From contig NZ_CP024985.1 in NCBI RefSeq assembly GCF_002803845.1, positions 8,071,501 through 8,135,500 on the forward strand: 64,000 nucleotides of DNA, written 5' to 3'. The translations under genes and the position numbers were made by a program. This stretch comes from Streptomyces lavendulae subsp. lavendulae (GTDB taxonomy: Bacteria > Actinomycetota > Actinomycetes > Streptomycetales > Streptomycetaceae). Every line of letters begins with the position of its first letter. The stretch's first letter is position 1. Of the stretch, positions 42,078 through 50,208 are shown piece after piece. The notes under the pieces were generated by a model. It was not told the origin of the DNA, did not search any database, and worked only from the letters and a program-made list of their open reading frames with translations.

Positions 42078-44105
42078 TCAGCCGGTGGTGACCGAGGTGT
42101 CGTCGATCACGAACGAGGTCTGCAGGCTGGGGTCCTCGGTGCCGGTGAACCTGACGGTCACCGTCTGTCCCGCGAAGGAGGACAGGTCGAAGGACTTCTG
42201 CACGTAGCCGGTGTTCTTGTCGAGGTTGGAGTACGAGGCCAGGGTGGTGGAGTCGGCCTGGACGGTCAGCCTGTCGTAGGCGGTCGCGGTGGTCGTCTCC
42301 GCCGTGTCGATGTGCAGGTAGTAGCTGAGGGTGGTGTGGCAGCCGGCCGGGATCTTCACCGACTGGGAGAGCGAGTCGGTGTGCGTGGAGCCGTAGCCGT
42401 CCAGCCAGGCCTTCCAGGAGCCGGAGCGGGCCGCCTCGCCGCTGCCGTTGTCGACGACGCCGCTGCTGGCGGTCCAGGGGTTGGCGCTGCCGGTCTCGAA
42501 GCCCGGGTTGCCGAGGAGCTGCGTGGCGCCGCAGCTGCCGCCTGCCGGGGTGACGGTCCAGGTGAAGGAGGCGGTGCCGACGGCGTTGGTGGTGTCCTTG
42601 GCGGTGACCGTCACGTCGTAGCTGCCCGTGGTGGTCGGCGTGCCGCTGATCAGGCCGGTCGAGGCGTTGATCGACAGACCGGGCGGGAGCCCGGCGGCGC
42701 TGAGGGTGAGGGTCTCGCCACCGGCGGAGTCGGTGGCCTGGATCTGCAGGGAGGCCGCGGTGTCCACCGTGGTGGAGCGGGGTCCGGGGTTGGCCACGGT
42801 GACGGTGTTCCCGCCGGTGCCGCCACCGGTGAAGGCGGCGGTGCCGTTGGGTGTGCCCAGGCCGGTCGGACCGTCGTAGCCCGCCTTGGCGGTGCAGAGG
42901 TAGCTGCTCCCGCAGGAGCCGTTGGCGCCGCTGGTCACGTCGTTGAGGGAGGCGGTGTGGGCGTACGGGTACGACGAGGGGTAGCTGCCCGCCGCCGGGG
43001 TTCCGGCGAGGGCGTAGACGGCGGCGACGATCGGTGCCGAGGCGCTGGTGCCGCCGTACACGTTCCAGCCGTTCGCCTGGTAGCTGTCGTAGACGGCGAG
43101 GCCGGTGGCCGGGTCGGCGACCGCCGAGACGTCGGAGACGGTGCGCTTGGCGCAGCCGCTGTCGTGCTGCCAGGAGGGTTTGGCGGTGTAGGCGGAGCAG
43201 CCGGAGCCCGCGCCGTTGCCGCCGGAGCCGGTGCCCCAGACCGATTCGGACCAGCCGCGCGTCGTGCCGCCCGCGCGGTTCAGCGAGGTGCCGCCGACGG
43301 AGGTGACGTACTGGGAGGCCGCCGGGTACTCGACCCCGTAGCCGCTGTCACCGGAGCTGACGGTGATCGCGACGCCCGGGTGGTCGAAGTACGAGGAGTC
43401 GGAGCCCGGGTCGGTGGAGTCCTCGCCGCCGCCGTAGCTGTTGGAGACGTACTTCGCCCCCATCGTCACCGCCCGGTTGACGGCCGCGCCCAGGTCGGCC
43501 ATGGACGGCTGGGCCGCCTCCACGAGCAGGATGTGGCACGACGGGCAGACGGCGCTGACCATGTCCACGTCGAGGGAGATCTCGCCGGCCCAGCCGGAGT
43601 CGGCGGTCGGGTAGGCGGTCCCGCCGTTCTGGTCGACCTTGCGGAAGCAGCCGTTGGCGGTGGTACAGGGCGGCAGGCCGTACTGGGAGCGGTACGTCGC
43701 CAGGTCGGACTCGGCGTTCGGGTCGTCGTAGGCGTCGATGATGGCCACCGTCGCGCCGGCGCCGGCCGAGGCGGGCAGTGCGTAGGCGCTCCGCAGGTCC
43801 GTGGGGCCGTAGCCGGACGGCAGGATGTCCGGTGCCAGGCTGAGCTGTTGCTTGAGGTCGGTGCGGGCCAGTGCGTGGCAGGCCATGAAGCCGGCCTCCG
43901 CGGGCTCCGAGCAGAGCCGCCGGGTGTGCACGGCGGAGGCGGAAGCGCCGGGAGCGGCGGGTGCGGCGGAAGCTTGGGCGGGCGACGCGAGCGCGCATAA
44001 GCCGCCGGACAACAGCGCGGCCGCCGACAGGGCGGCGGTCACGGCGCGGCGCGTGAGTCTTGTGGCGCGGCAGGCGGGTTTCGATGGCAATGAACTGCCC
44101 TCCAT
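42078..44105 (-). CDS. Secreted sedolisin (S53) protease with Ig-like and CBM-like tail
   Basis: About 675 residues. Signal peptide (AVTAALSAAALLSGGLCALA); catalytic domain with SGWAGEISLDVDM (E175, D179), SSGDSGYG (oxyanion D253) and VYGGTSASAPIVAA (S354), the Glu-Asp-Ser triad of sedolisins. From ~430 a cadherin/Ig-like domain (AAGLPPGLSINASTGLISGT) and a final beta-sandwich (LGNPGFETGSANPWTASSGV) like carbohydrate-binding or discoidin modules. Such proteases are active in acidic surroundings. The usual S53 pro-domain seems reduced to ~60 residues. Start 44105 is chosen for its signal peptide; 44144 and 44165 are alternatives. Confidence 0.85.
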   Translation of the reverse strand: MEGSSLPSKPACRATRLTRRAVTAALSAAALLSGGLCALASPAQASAAPAAPGASASAVHTRRLCSEPAEAGFMACHALARTDLKQQLSLAPDILPSGYGPTDLRSAYALPASAGAGATVAIIDAYDDPNAESDLATYRSQYGLPPCTTANGCFRKVDQNGGTAYPTADSGWAGEISLDVDMVSAVCPSCHILLVEAAQPSMADLGAAVNRAVTMGAKYVSNSYGGGEDSTDPGSDSSYFDHPGVAITVSSGDSGYGVEYPAASQYVTSVGGTSLNRAGGTTRGWSESVWGTGSGGNGAGSGCSAYTAKPSWQHDSGCAKRTVSDVSAVADPATGLAVYDSYQANGWNVYGGTSASAPIVAAVYALAGTPAAGSYPSSYPYAHTASLNDVTSGANGSCGSSYLCTAKAGYDGPTGLGTPNGTAAFTGGGTGGNTVTVANPGPRSTTVDTAASLQIQATDSAGGETLTLSAAGLPPGLSINASTGLISGTPTTTGSYDVTVTAKDTTNAVGTASFTWTVTPAGGSCGATQLLGNPGFETGSANPWTASSGVVDNGSGEAARSGSWKAWLDGYGSTHTDSLSQSVKIPAGCHTTLSYYLHIDTAETTTATAYDRLTVQADSTTLASYSNLDKNTGYVQKSFDLSSFAGQTVTVRFTGTEDPSLQTSFVIDDTSVTTG

Positions 44106-44205
44106 GGGGGGTCGGATCCCCGCGGCGCGGGACGTGGCCCCCATGAACTGCCAGGTCCATGACATGTCTGGGACCAGGGGACACCGCGGGTTGCGAGTGG
44201 CGCAG

Positions 44206-44254
44206 GTTCATTGGTGCTGACTGCCACCACGTTCAGTGGTGGCCACCGATGAAC
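44206..44254. promoter_or_regulatory. Large nested inverted repeat between protease and TrmB-like genes
   Basis: Inner arms GCCACCAC and GTGGTGGC (44223-44230, 44236-44243) are perfect around GTTCA. Outer arms GTTCATTGGTG (44206-44216) and CACCGATGAAC (44244-44254) match at 10 of 11 positions. It lies in the divergent promoter region, 87 bases before the TrmB-like ATG and 101 before the protease ATG, so an operator for both genes is more likely than a terminator. Confidence 0.6.
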
Positions 44255-44340
44255 GTAGTGAGGGGCAGGCCCAAGGGAATACCCGTCGAGGGCAAAGGAT
44301 TGCTTTCGGACAGTGATTTCCGCGTATACCGTGTCGTGCC

Positions 44341-45174
44341 ATGGAGTTGGACGACGGTGCCGTCAACGACCTCGTGGCGCTGGGCCTTTCGCGCTACGAG
44401 GCACGGGTCTACCTCACCCTGGTCACGCGGGAGTCGTACACCGCGGCGGAGGTGGCGCGTGCGGCGCAGGTCCCCCGCCAGCGGGTCTACGACGTACTCG
44501 ACGCTCTGGTGCGAAGGCACCTGGCCATCCCGCGCCCCGGACGGGTGGCCGGGTACTCCGCCGCGTCACCCGAGCTGGCCCTCACCCGGCTGACGGCCCT
44601 TCGCAGGGAGTCGCTGGAGCGGCTGGAGCAGGCGTCGGCCGCACTCGCCACCGCCCTGACACCGGTGTGGACCGCCGGACGGGCCCACACCGATCCGCTG
44701 GACTACATCGAGGTGCTGCGCGATCCCAAGGCGATCGCCGAACGGTTCGCCGGCATCCAGGAACAGGCCGCCCACGAGCTGCTCAGCTTCTGCAAGCCCC
44801 CCTTCGTCGCTCCCGCGGCCAATACCGAAGGCATCCGGACCGTCCGCAGGCTGCGGCGGGCCGGGGGCACCGCCCGCGCGGTCTACACCCATGACGCGCT
44901 CGACGACGCGGACGTGCTGGAGAACGTACGGCGGTTCGGCGAGGCGGGGGAGGAGGCCCGGTTCGCGCCGGAGCTCCCGCTGAAGCTGGTCGTCGCCGAT
45001 GCCTCGCTGGTGCTGTGCGACATGCCCGACCCGATGGCCGGTACCGGTGCCACCACCGCCCTGTTCATCGAACACCCGGCGCTGGCCGCCTGTTTGAGGA
45101 TGTCGTTCCTCGCGGTCTGGGAACGGGCCGCGACGGTGGCCGGGTTGGACGGCCCGGGCCACGTCGGTCCGTGA
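44341..45174 (+). CDS. TrmB-family transcriptional regulator
   Basis: 277 residues. Winged helix at 5-75: LVALGLSRYEARVYLTLVTR and ARAAQVPRQRVYDVLDALVR, the TrmB/SMC-like DNA-binding pattern. The C-terminal effector part (about 110-265) has the family's HxxxLxSF-type stretch (AHELLSFCKPPFVAP) and ends in a helix. In archaea and actinobacteria TrmB proteins sense sugars, but many are unassigned. It is divergent from the sedolisin gene with a large symmetric DNA element between, so it may control secretion of that protease. Confidence 0.85.
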   Translation: MELDDGAVNDLVALGLSRYEARVYLTLVTRESYTAAEVARAAQVPRQRVYDVLDALVRRHLAIPRPGRVAGYSAASPELALTRLTALRRESLERLEQASAALATALTPVWTAGRAHTDPLDYIEVLRDPKAIAERFAGIQEQAAHELLSFCKPPFVAPAANTEGIRTVRRLRRAGGTARAVYTHDALDDADVLENVRRFGEAGEEARFAPELPLKLVVADASLVLCDMPDPMAGTGATTALFIEHPALAACLRMSFLAVWERAATVAGLDGPGHVGP

Positions 45175-45211
45175 GACCGGCCGCGTCGGTCGGCCTCCCG
45201 GAACCGGGACG

Positions 45212-45475
45212 TCAGCTGGAGCCGGTGCCGCCTCCCCGTCGGCTGCCGCCGTAGGGGAGCAGGGCCATCTCACGGGCGGTCTTGACGGCCGCGGCGATCC
45301 TTCGCTGCTGCCGGGCCGTGACCCGGGTGACACGGCGACTGCGGATCTTCCCGCGGTCGGAGATGAACTTCCGCAGCAGATCGGTGTCCTTGTAGTCGAT
45401 GTGGGTGACCTTCGCCGCCTCCAGGGGATTGGGGCGGGATTTCACGGGCTTGTGCGTGCTCTGACGGCGGGGCAT
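45212..45475 (-). CDS. rpsR2: Ribosomal protein bS18, zinc-free paralog
   Basis: 87 residues. DYKDTDLLRKFISDRGKIRS and RRVTRVTARQQRRIAAAVKT are unmistakable bS18 sequence. It contains no cysteine, unlike the zinc-ribbon form, so it can replace the zinc form when zinc is short. In this cluster it follows rpmE2 and the CobW-like gene on the minus strand, an arrangement under Zur control in streptomycetes. Confidence 0.93.
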   Translation of the reverse strand: MPRRQSTHKPVKSRPNPLEAAKVTHIDYKDTDLLRKFISDRGKIRSRRVTRVTARQQRRIAAAVKTAREMALLPYGGSRRGGGTGSS

Positions 45476-45527
45476 GAGGGTTCCTTCTGCGTCGTGGACG
45501 ATGGAGACGGGTGCGATCCCGGATGGT

Positions 45528-46670
45528 TCAGGGGACAGGGTCGAGGAGGGAGTCGAAGGCGGCGGGGAGCGTCTTCCAGGCCTCGCGTCCCGCCGCGTAC
45601 TCGGCGTCGGTGAGCAGACAGGACTCCAGGAGCCGTTCCAACCCCTGGCGGTCGAGGCCGGGCGAGGTGAAGACGAGGTGCTGACAGCAGTCGCCGTGTT
45701 CGGGGTGCCAGTCGAGTGAGGCCGCCGCTCTGCGCATCGGCGCCACCATCTCCCAGGCGGCGTCCGGGAGGGAGGCCAGCCAGGGCCCGGCCTTCTCCAC
45801 GCACAGGGCGCCGCCGGCGGCGTCCCAGGCCAGCAGGGTGTCGGGGCGGTCGGCGAGCCAGAACCGGCCGCGGCTGCGGGCGGCGGCGCAGCAGAGGTCT
45901 TCCAGCGCCTCGTAGAGGCGTTCGGGGTGGAAGGGGCGGCGCCGGTGCCACACGAAGGTGGTGACGCCGGCCTCCTCGGCCTCTTGGGGCAGCAGTGCGC
46001 AGGCCGGGTGCTGGGCGGCCGCCGCCGCTTCCACGTCGAAGCCGGCGAAGGCCAGCCGGGCGAGCGCGCCGGAACCCGCGGGCACGTGGTGGGCGGTCGG
46101 GTGGAGCTGGGCGAGGAGGGCCCGGTCCTCGTCGTCGGCTTCCTCGCCGTCGACGAGGGCGAGTACGGAGGCGTATTCGAGTTGGCGTGCCCAGGTGTCT
46201 CCCACGGTGCGCTGGTCGGAGGCCGCCGCCGCGAGTCCCGCGTCGGCGAGGTCGTCCCCGTTGACGAGGTACGGCAGGACCAGCGCCGGGTCGACAGCGG
46301 TCATGACGCCGGTGAGATCGAGTGCGTCCCCACCGTGTTGCGCGATGACCTCGGCCATCGCCTTGGGCTCGACGGAGTCCCAGAGCTCGACGACGGCCAG
46401 CCGGGTCGTACCGCCGACGGCCAGCCGCTCCAGCTCCGGGACCAGGTCCTCGCGCAGCGCGCAGCAGGCGCAGTCGTTGATCAGGGGGGTCTCGCCCCGG
46501 GAGAGCTCGCCCGAGGCGTCCCGCACCAGCCGCAGCACCGTGCCCGCCGGCGCGGTGGAGAGGTCGTGGTGCAGGGCGACGCTGCCCGGGACGGTGTGCA
46601 GCAGCCGGTCGACGACCTGCTTGCGGGCGTCGCAGTGGAGCCCGCCGACGATGACGACGGGCAGGGTCAC
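45528..46670 (-). CDS. CobW/ZNG-like protein with degenerate P-loop
   Basis: 380 residues. The CobW signature INDCACCALREDL (CxCC metal site) and the C-terminal CobW_C half (GRFWLADRPDTLLAWDAAGG; RQGLERLLESCLL) are clear. The nucleotide-binding loop, however, reads VGGLHCDARKQVVDRLL where GTPases have GxxGAGKTT, so the Lys-Thr pair is absent. It may work as a zinc metallochaperone without GTP hydrolysis, or use another loop. GTG start overlaps the rpmE2 stop. Zinc-starvation neighbours give the function. Confidence 0.85.
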   Translation of the reverse strand: MTLPVVIVGGLHCDARKQVVDRLLHTVPGSVALHHDLSTAPAGTVLRLVRDASGELSRGETPLINDCACCALREDLVPELERLAVGGTTRLAVVELWDSVEPKAMAEVIAQHGGDALDLTGVMTAVDPALVLPYLVNGDDLADAGLAAAASDQRTVGDTWARQLEYASVLALVDGEEADDEDRALLAQLHPTAHHVPAGSGALARLAFAGFDVEAAAAAQHPACALLPQEAEEAGVTTFVWHRRRPFHPERLYEALEDLCCAAARSRGRFWLADRPDTLLAWDAAGGALCVEKAGPWLASLPDAAWEMVAPMRRAAASLDWHPEHGDCCQHLVFTSPGLDRQGLERLLESCLLTDAEYAAGREAWKTLPAAFDSLLDPVP

Positions 46671-46915
46671 GCCTTGCTCCCGTAACGGCGCTGGAAGCGC
46701 TCGACGCGGCCGGCGGTGTCCAGGACCCGGGCGGTGCCGGTGTAGAAGGGGTGGCTCCGCGAGGAGATCTCCACGTCGATGACCGGGTACGTGTTCCCGT
46801 CCTCCCATTCGATCGTCTTCGCGCCGGTGGCCGTCGAGCGGGTGAGGAAGGCGAAGTCGGCGGCTTTGTCGCGGAAGACGACGGGGCCGTACGCGGGGTG
46901 GATTCCGGGCTTCAT
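46667..46915 (-). CDS. rpmE2: Ribosomal protein bL31 type B (zinc-free)
   Basis: 82 residues. MKPGIHPAYGPVVFRDKAAD and IDVEISSRSHPFYTGTARVL are typical of the long, cysteine-free type B form, which displaces zinc-binding bL31 from the ribosome and frees zinc. It is the first gene of the minus-strand operon; the Zur-like palindrome is 73 bases upstream of its ATG and is shared with rpmB2. Confidence 0.95.
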   Translation of the reverse strand: MKPGIHPAYGPVVFRDKAADFAFLTRSTATGAKTIEWEDGNTYPVIDVEISSRSHPFYTGTARVLDTAGRVERFQRRYGSKA

Positions 46916-46987
46916 GACGGTGTCCTTGAGTCAGGGGGCGGGGGCCGGCGCCACTTCGGCGCCGGCCGTGCCGCTACTATACGGGAA

Positions 46988-47002
46988 TGGAAATCGTTTC
47001 CA
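46988..47002. promoter_or_regulatory. Zur-type box
   Basis: Palindrome TGGAAA-TCG-TTTCCA in AT-richer DNA between the divergent rpmE2 and rpmB2 genes. It has the shape of the streptomycete Zur box (AAA and TTT runs in dyad around a short centre). With zinc bound, Zur would repress both directions; zinc shortage opens the locus. Confidence 0.8.
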
Positions 47003-47038
47003 ATAACGGTTTCCGCTCTCCAGAGAGGCAGGTCCCCC

Positions 47039-47275
47039 TTGTCCGCCCACTGTCAGCTGACCGGCGCCCGGCCGGGCTTCGGCAACAACGTCGCCCACTC
47101 GCACCGGCGCACCTCCCGCCGCTTCGACCCCAACATCCAGAGCAAGCGCTACTGGCTGCCCGGCGAGGGCCGGTACGTACGGCTGAGGCTCTCCGCCAGG
47201 GCCGTCAAGACGGTCGACGCCATCGGTGTCGAGGCCGCCGTGGCGCGGATCCGCGCCCGGGGGGTGAAGGTCTGA
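47039..47275 (+). CDS. rpmB2: Ribosomal protein bL28 paralog
   Basis: 78 residues starting at TTG (MSAHCQLTGARPGFGNNVAH), then SHRRTSRRFDPNIQSKRYWL, clear bL28. It lacks the paired cysteines of the zinc form (only C5 remains). GAGAGG lies upstream of the TTG. The stop overlaps rpsN2 (TGATG). First gene of the plus-strand half of the Zur locus. A bL33 paralog often found in such loci was not seen here. Confidence 0.9.
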   Translation: MSAHCQLTGARPGFGNNVAHSHRRTSRRFDPNIQSKRYWLPGEGRYVRLRLSARAVKTVDAIGVEAAVARIRARGVKV

Positions 47276-47580
47276 TGGCCAAGCGGAGCAAGGTCGCGCA
47301 GAACGAGAAGCGCAAGACGGTCGTCGCGCGGTACGCCGCCCGGCGTGCGGAACTCAAGGAGGTCATCCGGCGCCCGTCCTCCACGGAGACCGAACGCGCG
47401 GCCGCGCTGGCGGAGTTGCGCAGGCAGCCCCGCGATGCCAGCGCGACGCGGGTCCGCAACCGTGACGGCGTGGACGGGAGGCCCCGCGGACACCTCCGCA
47501 AGTTCGGACTGTCCCGGGTGCGCATGCGGGAACAGGCGCACGCCGGATTCCTTCCCGGAGTCACCAAGTCGTCCTGGTAG
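47275..47580 (+). CDS. rpsN2: Ribosomal protein uS14, zinc-free form
   Basis: 101 residues: MAKRSKVAQNEKRKTVVARY and RDASATRVRNRDGVDGRPRG, then KFGLSRVRMREQAHAGFLPG. It is the long form without the CxxC...CxxC zinc ribbon of the short uS14, so it can assemble without zinc. Coupled to rpmB2 by a one-base overlap. Confidence 0.95.
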   Translation: MAKRSKVAQNEKRKTVVARYAARRAELKEVIRRPSSTETERAAALAELRRQPRDASATRVRNRDGVDGRPRGHLRKFGLSRVRMREQAHAGFLPGVTKSSW

Positions 47581-47729
47581 TACGGCGGTCCGTCACATCG
47601 GTGTGCCCACGTCCCCGACGGGATGCGGGCACACCGGAGGCCGGCGTCGGCCGGGGCGGCCGCGCAAGCCGCCGAGCCGGGGCCCCGGCGTCACGCACCA
47701 CGTCCGCCCCGGGCCGCCCCGGCCGTCGG

Positions 47730-48300
47730 TCAGGGACCCGAGGCGGCGCCCAGAGCGGCGGTCCGCAGGGCGGCCGCGAGGCGGACGACGGGCTCGGGCG
47801 TCGGCCCGGGGAGCCGCGCCAGCAGCAGACGCCGCTGCTCCTGCCGGTCCGCCGCGGACCGGCAGGACGCGCACGCCCGGCGGAGCCGCGGCGGCCAGCC
47901 CGGCCGGCACGGTGGTCAGCCCGCAGCCTGCGGCCACCAGATGCCGTTTCGCCAGCCGGTCCCGGGCCGTGTGCACGATCTCGGGGCGCTCGTCCAGCCC
48001 CGGCCACACCCCCATCAGCCGGTCCGTGCCGGACGGGGAAGCGGCGATCCACTGCTGTCCGCGCAGGTCGGCCACGTCGACGAACTCCCCGCGGGCCGGC
48101 GGATGCTCCGCCGGCACCGCCAGACACAGGGCGCGCTCCGTCAGCGTCTCCGACGCCAGCGGCGGCGATTCGTCGTCCGGAGCGCGGAACGACGGAGCCG
48201 ACGCCAGCAGCGCGATGTCGATGCTGCCCGCCCGCAGGTCCCGGGCCAGCGCCGGAGTGGTGCCCTCGCGGCTGACGACCCGCACGTGCGGCCAGGGCGC
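47730..48300 (-). pseudogene. LysR-type regulator, 5'-deleted and frameshifted
   Basis: The minus strand carries only the effector domain: VVSREGTTPALARDLRAGSI, RGEFVDVADLRGQQWIAASP and HLVAAGCGLTTVPAGLAAAA. The helix-turn-helix half is absent. Near 47860 the frame shifts and the normal tail (EQRRLLLARLPGPTPEPVVR) continues to a stop at 47730. It starts abruptly at about 48300, exactly where the divergent SDR remnant begins. Not functional. Confidence 0.75.
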
Positions 48301-48973
48301 AGGGCACCAGCGTCGTACCGGAGGTGGCGCGGCGCCCCGGTACCCGGGCCCGCGTCGAGGGCCGGGTCCTCGACGTCACCGACACCGACGCCATCGACCG
48401 GCTCGCCGACGAACTCGCGGCCCGGCACGGCGGCGTCGACGTCGTGATCTCCAACGCCGTGGCCCGCGTGCTGCCGGAGGAATCACAGGCCGCACGCGCC
48501 GACGAGTTCATCGACGTGTCCAACACCGCCACCCACGCGATCCTGCGCTCCTTCGGTCCCGTCCTGCGCCCCGGCGGCCGGCTGCTCGTGGTGGCGAGCA
48601 GCCTGGGCACCCTCGGCCACCTGGATCCCCGCCTGCGCCACCTCTTCGACGGTGCGGGCCTCGACCAGGTCGAGTACGCCGTCGAGTCCTGGCGTACCAG
48701 CGCCACACCGACGGCGGCCGGGGCGGCGGCACCGTCCCGGCCGAACTCATGAAAACGGTCGGCCGGGGTGCCGCCACCACCGTCCTCGTGGCCACCTCGC
48801 CCCTGCTGCAGGGCAGCGGCGGCCGCTACTTCGCCGACTGCAACGAGGCCGAGGTCCTCGACCGCCGGGGCGCCCCGCTGCTCGGAGTGACCCGCTACGC
48901 CCTCGACCCGGCCGGGGCCCGGCGCCTGTGAACCCTGTCCGAGGCGATGCTCGCGGACGCGGCGGGGGTATAG
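48301..48973 (+). pseudogene. Short-chain dehydrogenase remnant (5' deletion, frameshift, nonsense codon)
   Basis: The sequence begins in mid-gene (ARVEGRVLDVTDTDAIDRLA, then DVVISNAVARVLPEE and LLVVASSLGTLGHLD). At about 48690 the frame shifts and continues as GGTVPAELMKTVGRG and LLQGSGGRYFADCNEAEVLD. Near the end RRL is followed by TGA at 48929 where the family normally has Trp, and the tail TLSEAMLADAAGV then reads on to TAG at 48973. The Rossmann Gly motif is missing. Three independent lesions show long decay. Confidence 0.75.
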
Positions 48974-49069
48974 GACCGGCCTATGGGGTCATCGGGCGGC
49001 GGGTCCTACCAGCGGCTTCGGGGCGGGGCGACATTGGGGGCAAGAGCCTTTCGATGAAGCAAGGACACC

Positions 49070-49228
49070 ATGTACACCCTCCTCTTCCTCCTGATCTCCG
49101 TCTGCGTATGGGCCGTCCTGCGTGACTGGCCGCGCAGGACACGGCTGTTGCTGTGGGCCGGAACCCTGGTGCTCACCACGCTCGCGTTCCTTCCCCACCT
49201 CGACCGTTCCTTCGGCCTGAGCTTCTGA
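49070..49228 (+). CDS. Small membrane protein upstream of DsbB
   Basis: 52 residues: MYTLLFLLISVCVWAVLRDW, then LLLWAGTLVLTTLAFLPHLD. Two hydrophobic helices joined by a short basic loop. AAGGA is five bases before the ATG, and the dsbB ribosome site begins at its stop (12-base gap), so both are translated from one mRNA. It could be a small subunit or partner of the DsbB-like protein. Related families are not known to me. Confidence 0.7.
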   Translation: MYTLLFLLISVCVWAVLRDWPRRTRLLLWAGTLVLTTLAFLPHLDRSFGLSF

Positions 49229-49240
49229 GGAGGGGCCGAA

Positions 49241-49897
49241 ATGACCGCCACCGCTACCACCGTGACCCCCGAAACCTCCCCCGGGCGGGGTCTGCCCCCC
49301 GCCCGGCTCACCCACCGGCTCGGCCTCTGGTTCGCCCACGCCTACGTCCTGGGCATGTGCGCGACCATCGGCGGCGCGTACGTCTTCCAGTTCGGCCTGT
49401 GGGAGTACCCCTGCCCGATGTGTCTGCTCCAGCGGATGTTCATGCTGCTCAGCGCACTCGGCCCGGCCATGATCATCGCCCGCTCGCGCAAGGGCGCCGT
49501 GGGAACCGCCGAGTTCGCGTCCGGGTGGGGCGTCGCCATCGTCTCGGCGCTGATCGGCAGCACCGTCTCCGCCTCGCAGGTACTGATGCACATCGTGCCC
49601 CCGGACCCCGGATACGCCGGTGCCCTCTTCGGCCTGCACCTGTACACCTGGGCCGCGATCACCTTCCTGGTCGCCGTGCTCGCCGCCGCCGTGAACCTCG
49701 TCCTGGCGCACGGTTTCCAGCCCCTGGGCTCCGCCCAGGCCTCGCCGGTCCTGCGTGCCGCGGGCGGCTTCACCCTTGCCGTCCTGGCGTTCTTCGCGGT
49801 CAGCAACCTGGTGGCCTGCTTCCTGCTGCAGGGGGTCCACTGGCAGATGCCCGGTGACCCGACCGCCTACCGGTTCTTCACCGATCTGCTGTCGTGA
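49241..49897 (+). CDS. DsbB-like disulfide bond formation protein
   Basis: 218 residues, four to five membrane helices. WEYPCPMCLLQRMFMLLSAL holds the CPMC redox pair followed by the LLQR quinone-site motif of DsbB. It oxidises a periplasmic/extracytoplasmic thiol protein and passes electrons to quinone. The second DsbB cysteine pair is not obvious (one Cys in LVACFLLQG), so the route to the substrate may differ. RBS GAGGAGGGG is strong. Partner DsbA-like gene is not in view. Confidence 0.85.
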   Translation: MTATATTVTPETSPGRGLPPARLTHRLGLWFAHAYVLGMCATIGGAYVFQFGLWEYPCPMCLLQRMFMLLSALGPAMIIARSRKGAVGTAEFASGWGVAIVSALIGSTVSASQVLMHIVPPDPGYAGALFGLHLYTWAAITFLVAVLAAAVNLVLAHGFQPLGSAQASPVLRAAGGFTLAVLAFFAVSNLVACFLLQGVHWQMPGDPTAYRFFTDLLS

Positions 49898-50023
49898 GGC
49901 CGCGCGGCTACGATCCACGGCTTGAGGCAGCCGAAGGCGGTCCGGCGCTCCACCGGGGAGACGCCGGGCCGCCGACAGCCGCGCCGCCTTCCCTGTCGGC
50001 GGACGGAGCTGCGCAACGTCGGC

Positions 50024-50068
50024 GTCAAGGAATTCTTGACAAGCCGATCATGTCAAGGTTTCCTTGAC
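50024..50068. promoter_or_regulatory. Two tandem GTCAAG operators
   Basis: Site 1: GTCAAG-GAATT-CTTGAC (50024-50040). Site 2: GTCAAGG-TTT-CCTTGAC (50052-50068), ending two bases before the ATG of a small ORF. Both are perfect dyads with the same half-site, centres 28 bases apart, which suggests cooperative binding on nearly the same DNA face. The HTH protein at 50205 is the natural candidate for the regulator. Confidence 0.7.
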
Positions 50069-50070
50069 GC

Positions 50071-50208
50071 ATGGTGATCTTGAATTCGAAGGCCCGGAAC
50101 CGGGCCGCCCTGGCCGCCCGGGCGGCGGCTCACGACTCCGCCGAGCAGGCGCGCCGCGACGAGGAAGTCCTCGATGCCCTCGAACCCCTTGCCGGGCTGA
50201 GCAGATGA
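50071..50208 (+). CDS. Small Ala/Arg-rich ORF coupled to an HTH gene
   Basis: 45 residues: MVILNSKARNRAALAARAAA, then EEVLDALEPLAGLSR, predicted to be one helix. Its TGA overlaps the ATG of the next gene (ATGA), and its ATG lies right behind an operator dyad. No Shine-Dalgarno site is visible, so translation may be leaderless or weak. It may be an antitoxin-like partner or only a leader for the HTH gene. Confidence 0.55.
   Translation: MVILNSKARNRAALAARAAAHDSAEQARRDEEVLDALEPLAGLSR

Noticed and set aside
44206..44254. Reading the large dyad as a terminator
   Set aside because: It lies between two divergent genes, where no transcript should end, and has no T tract.
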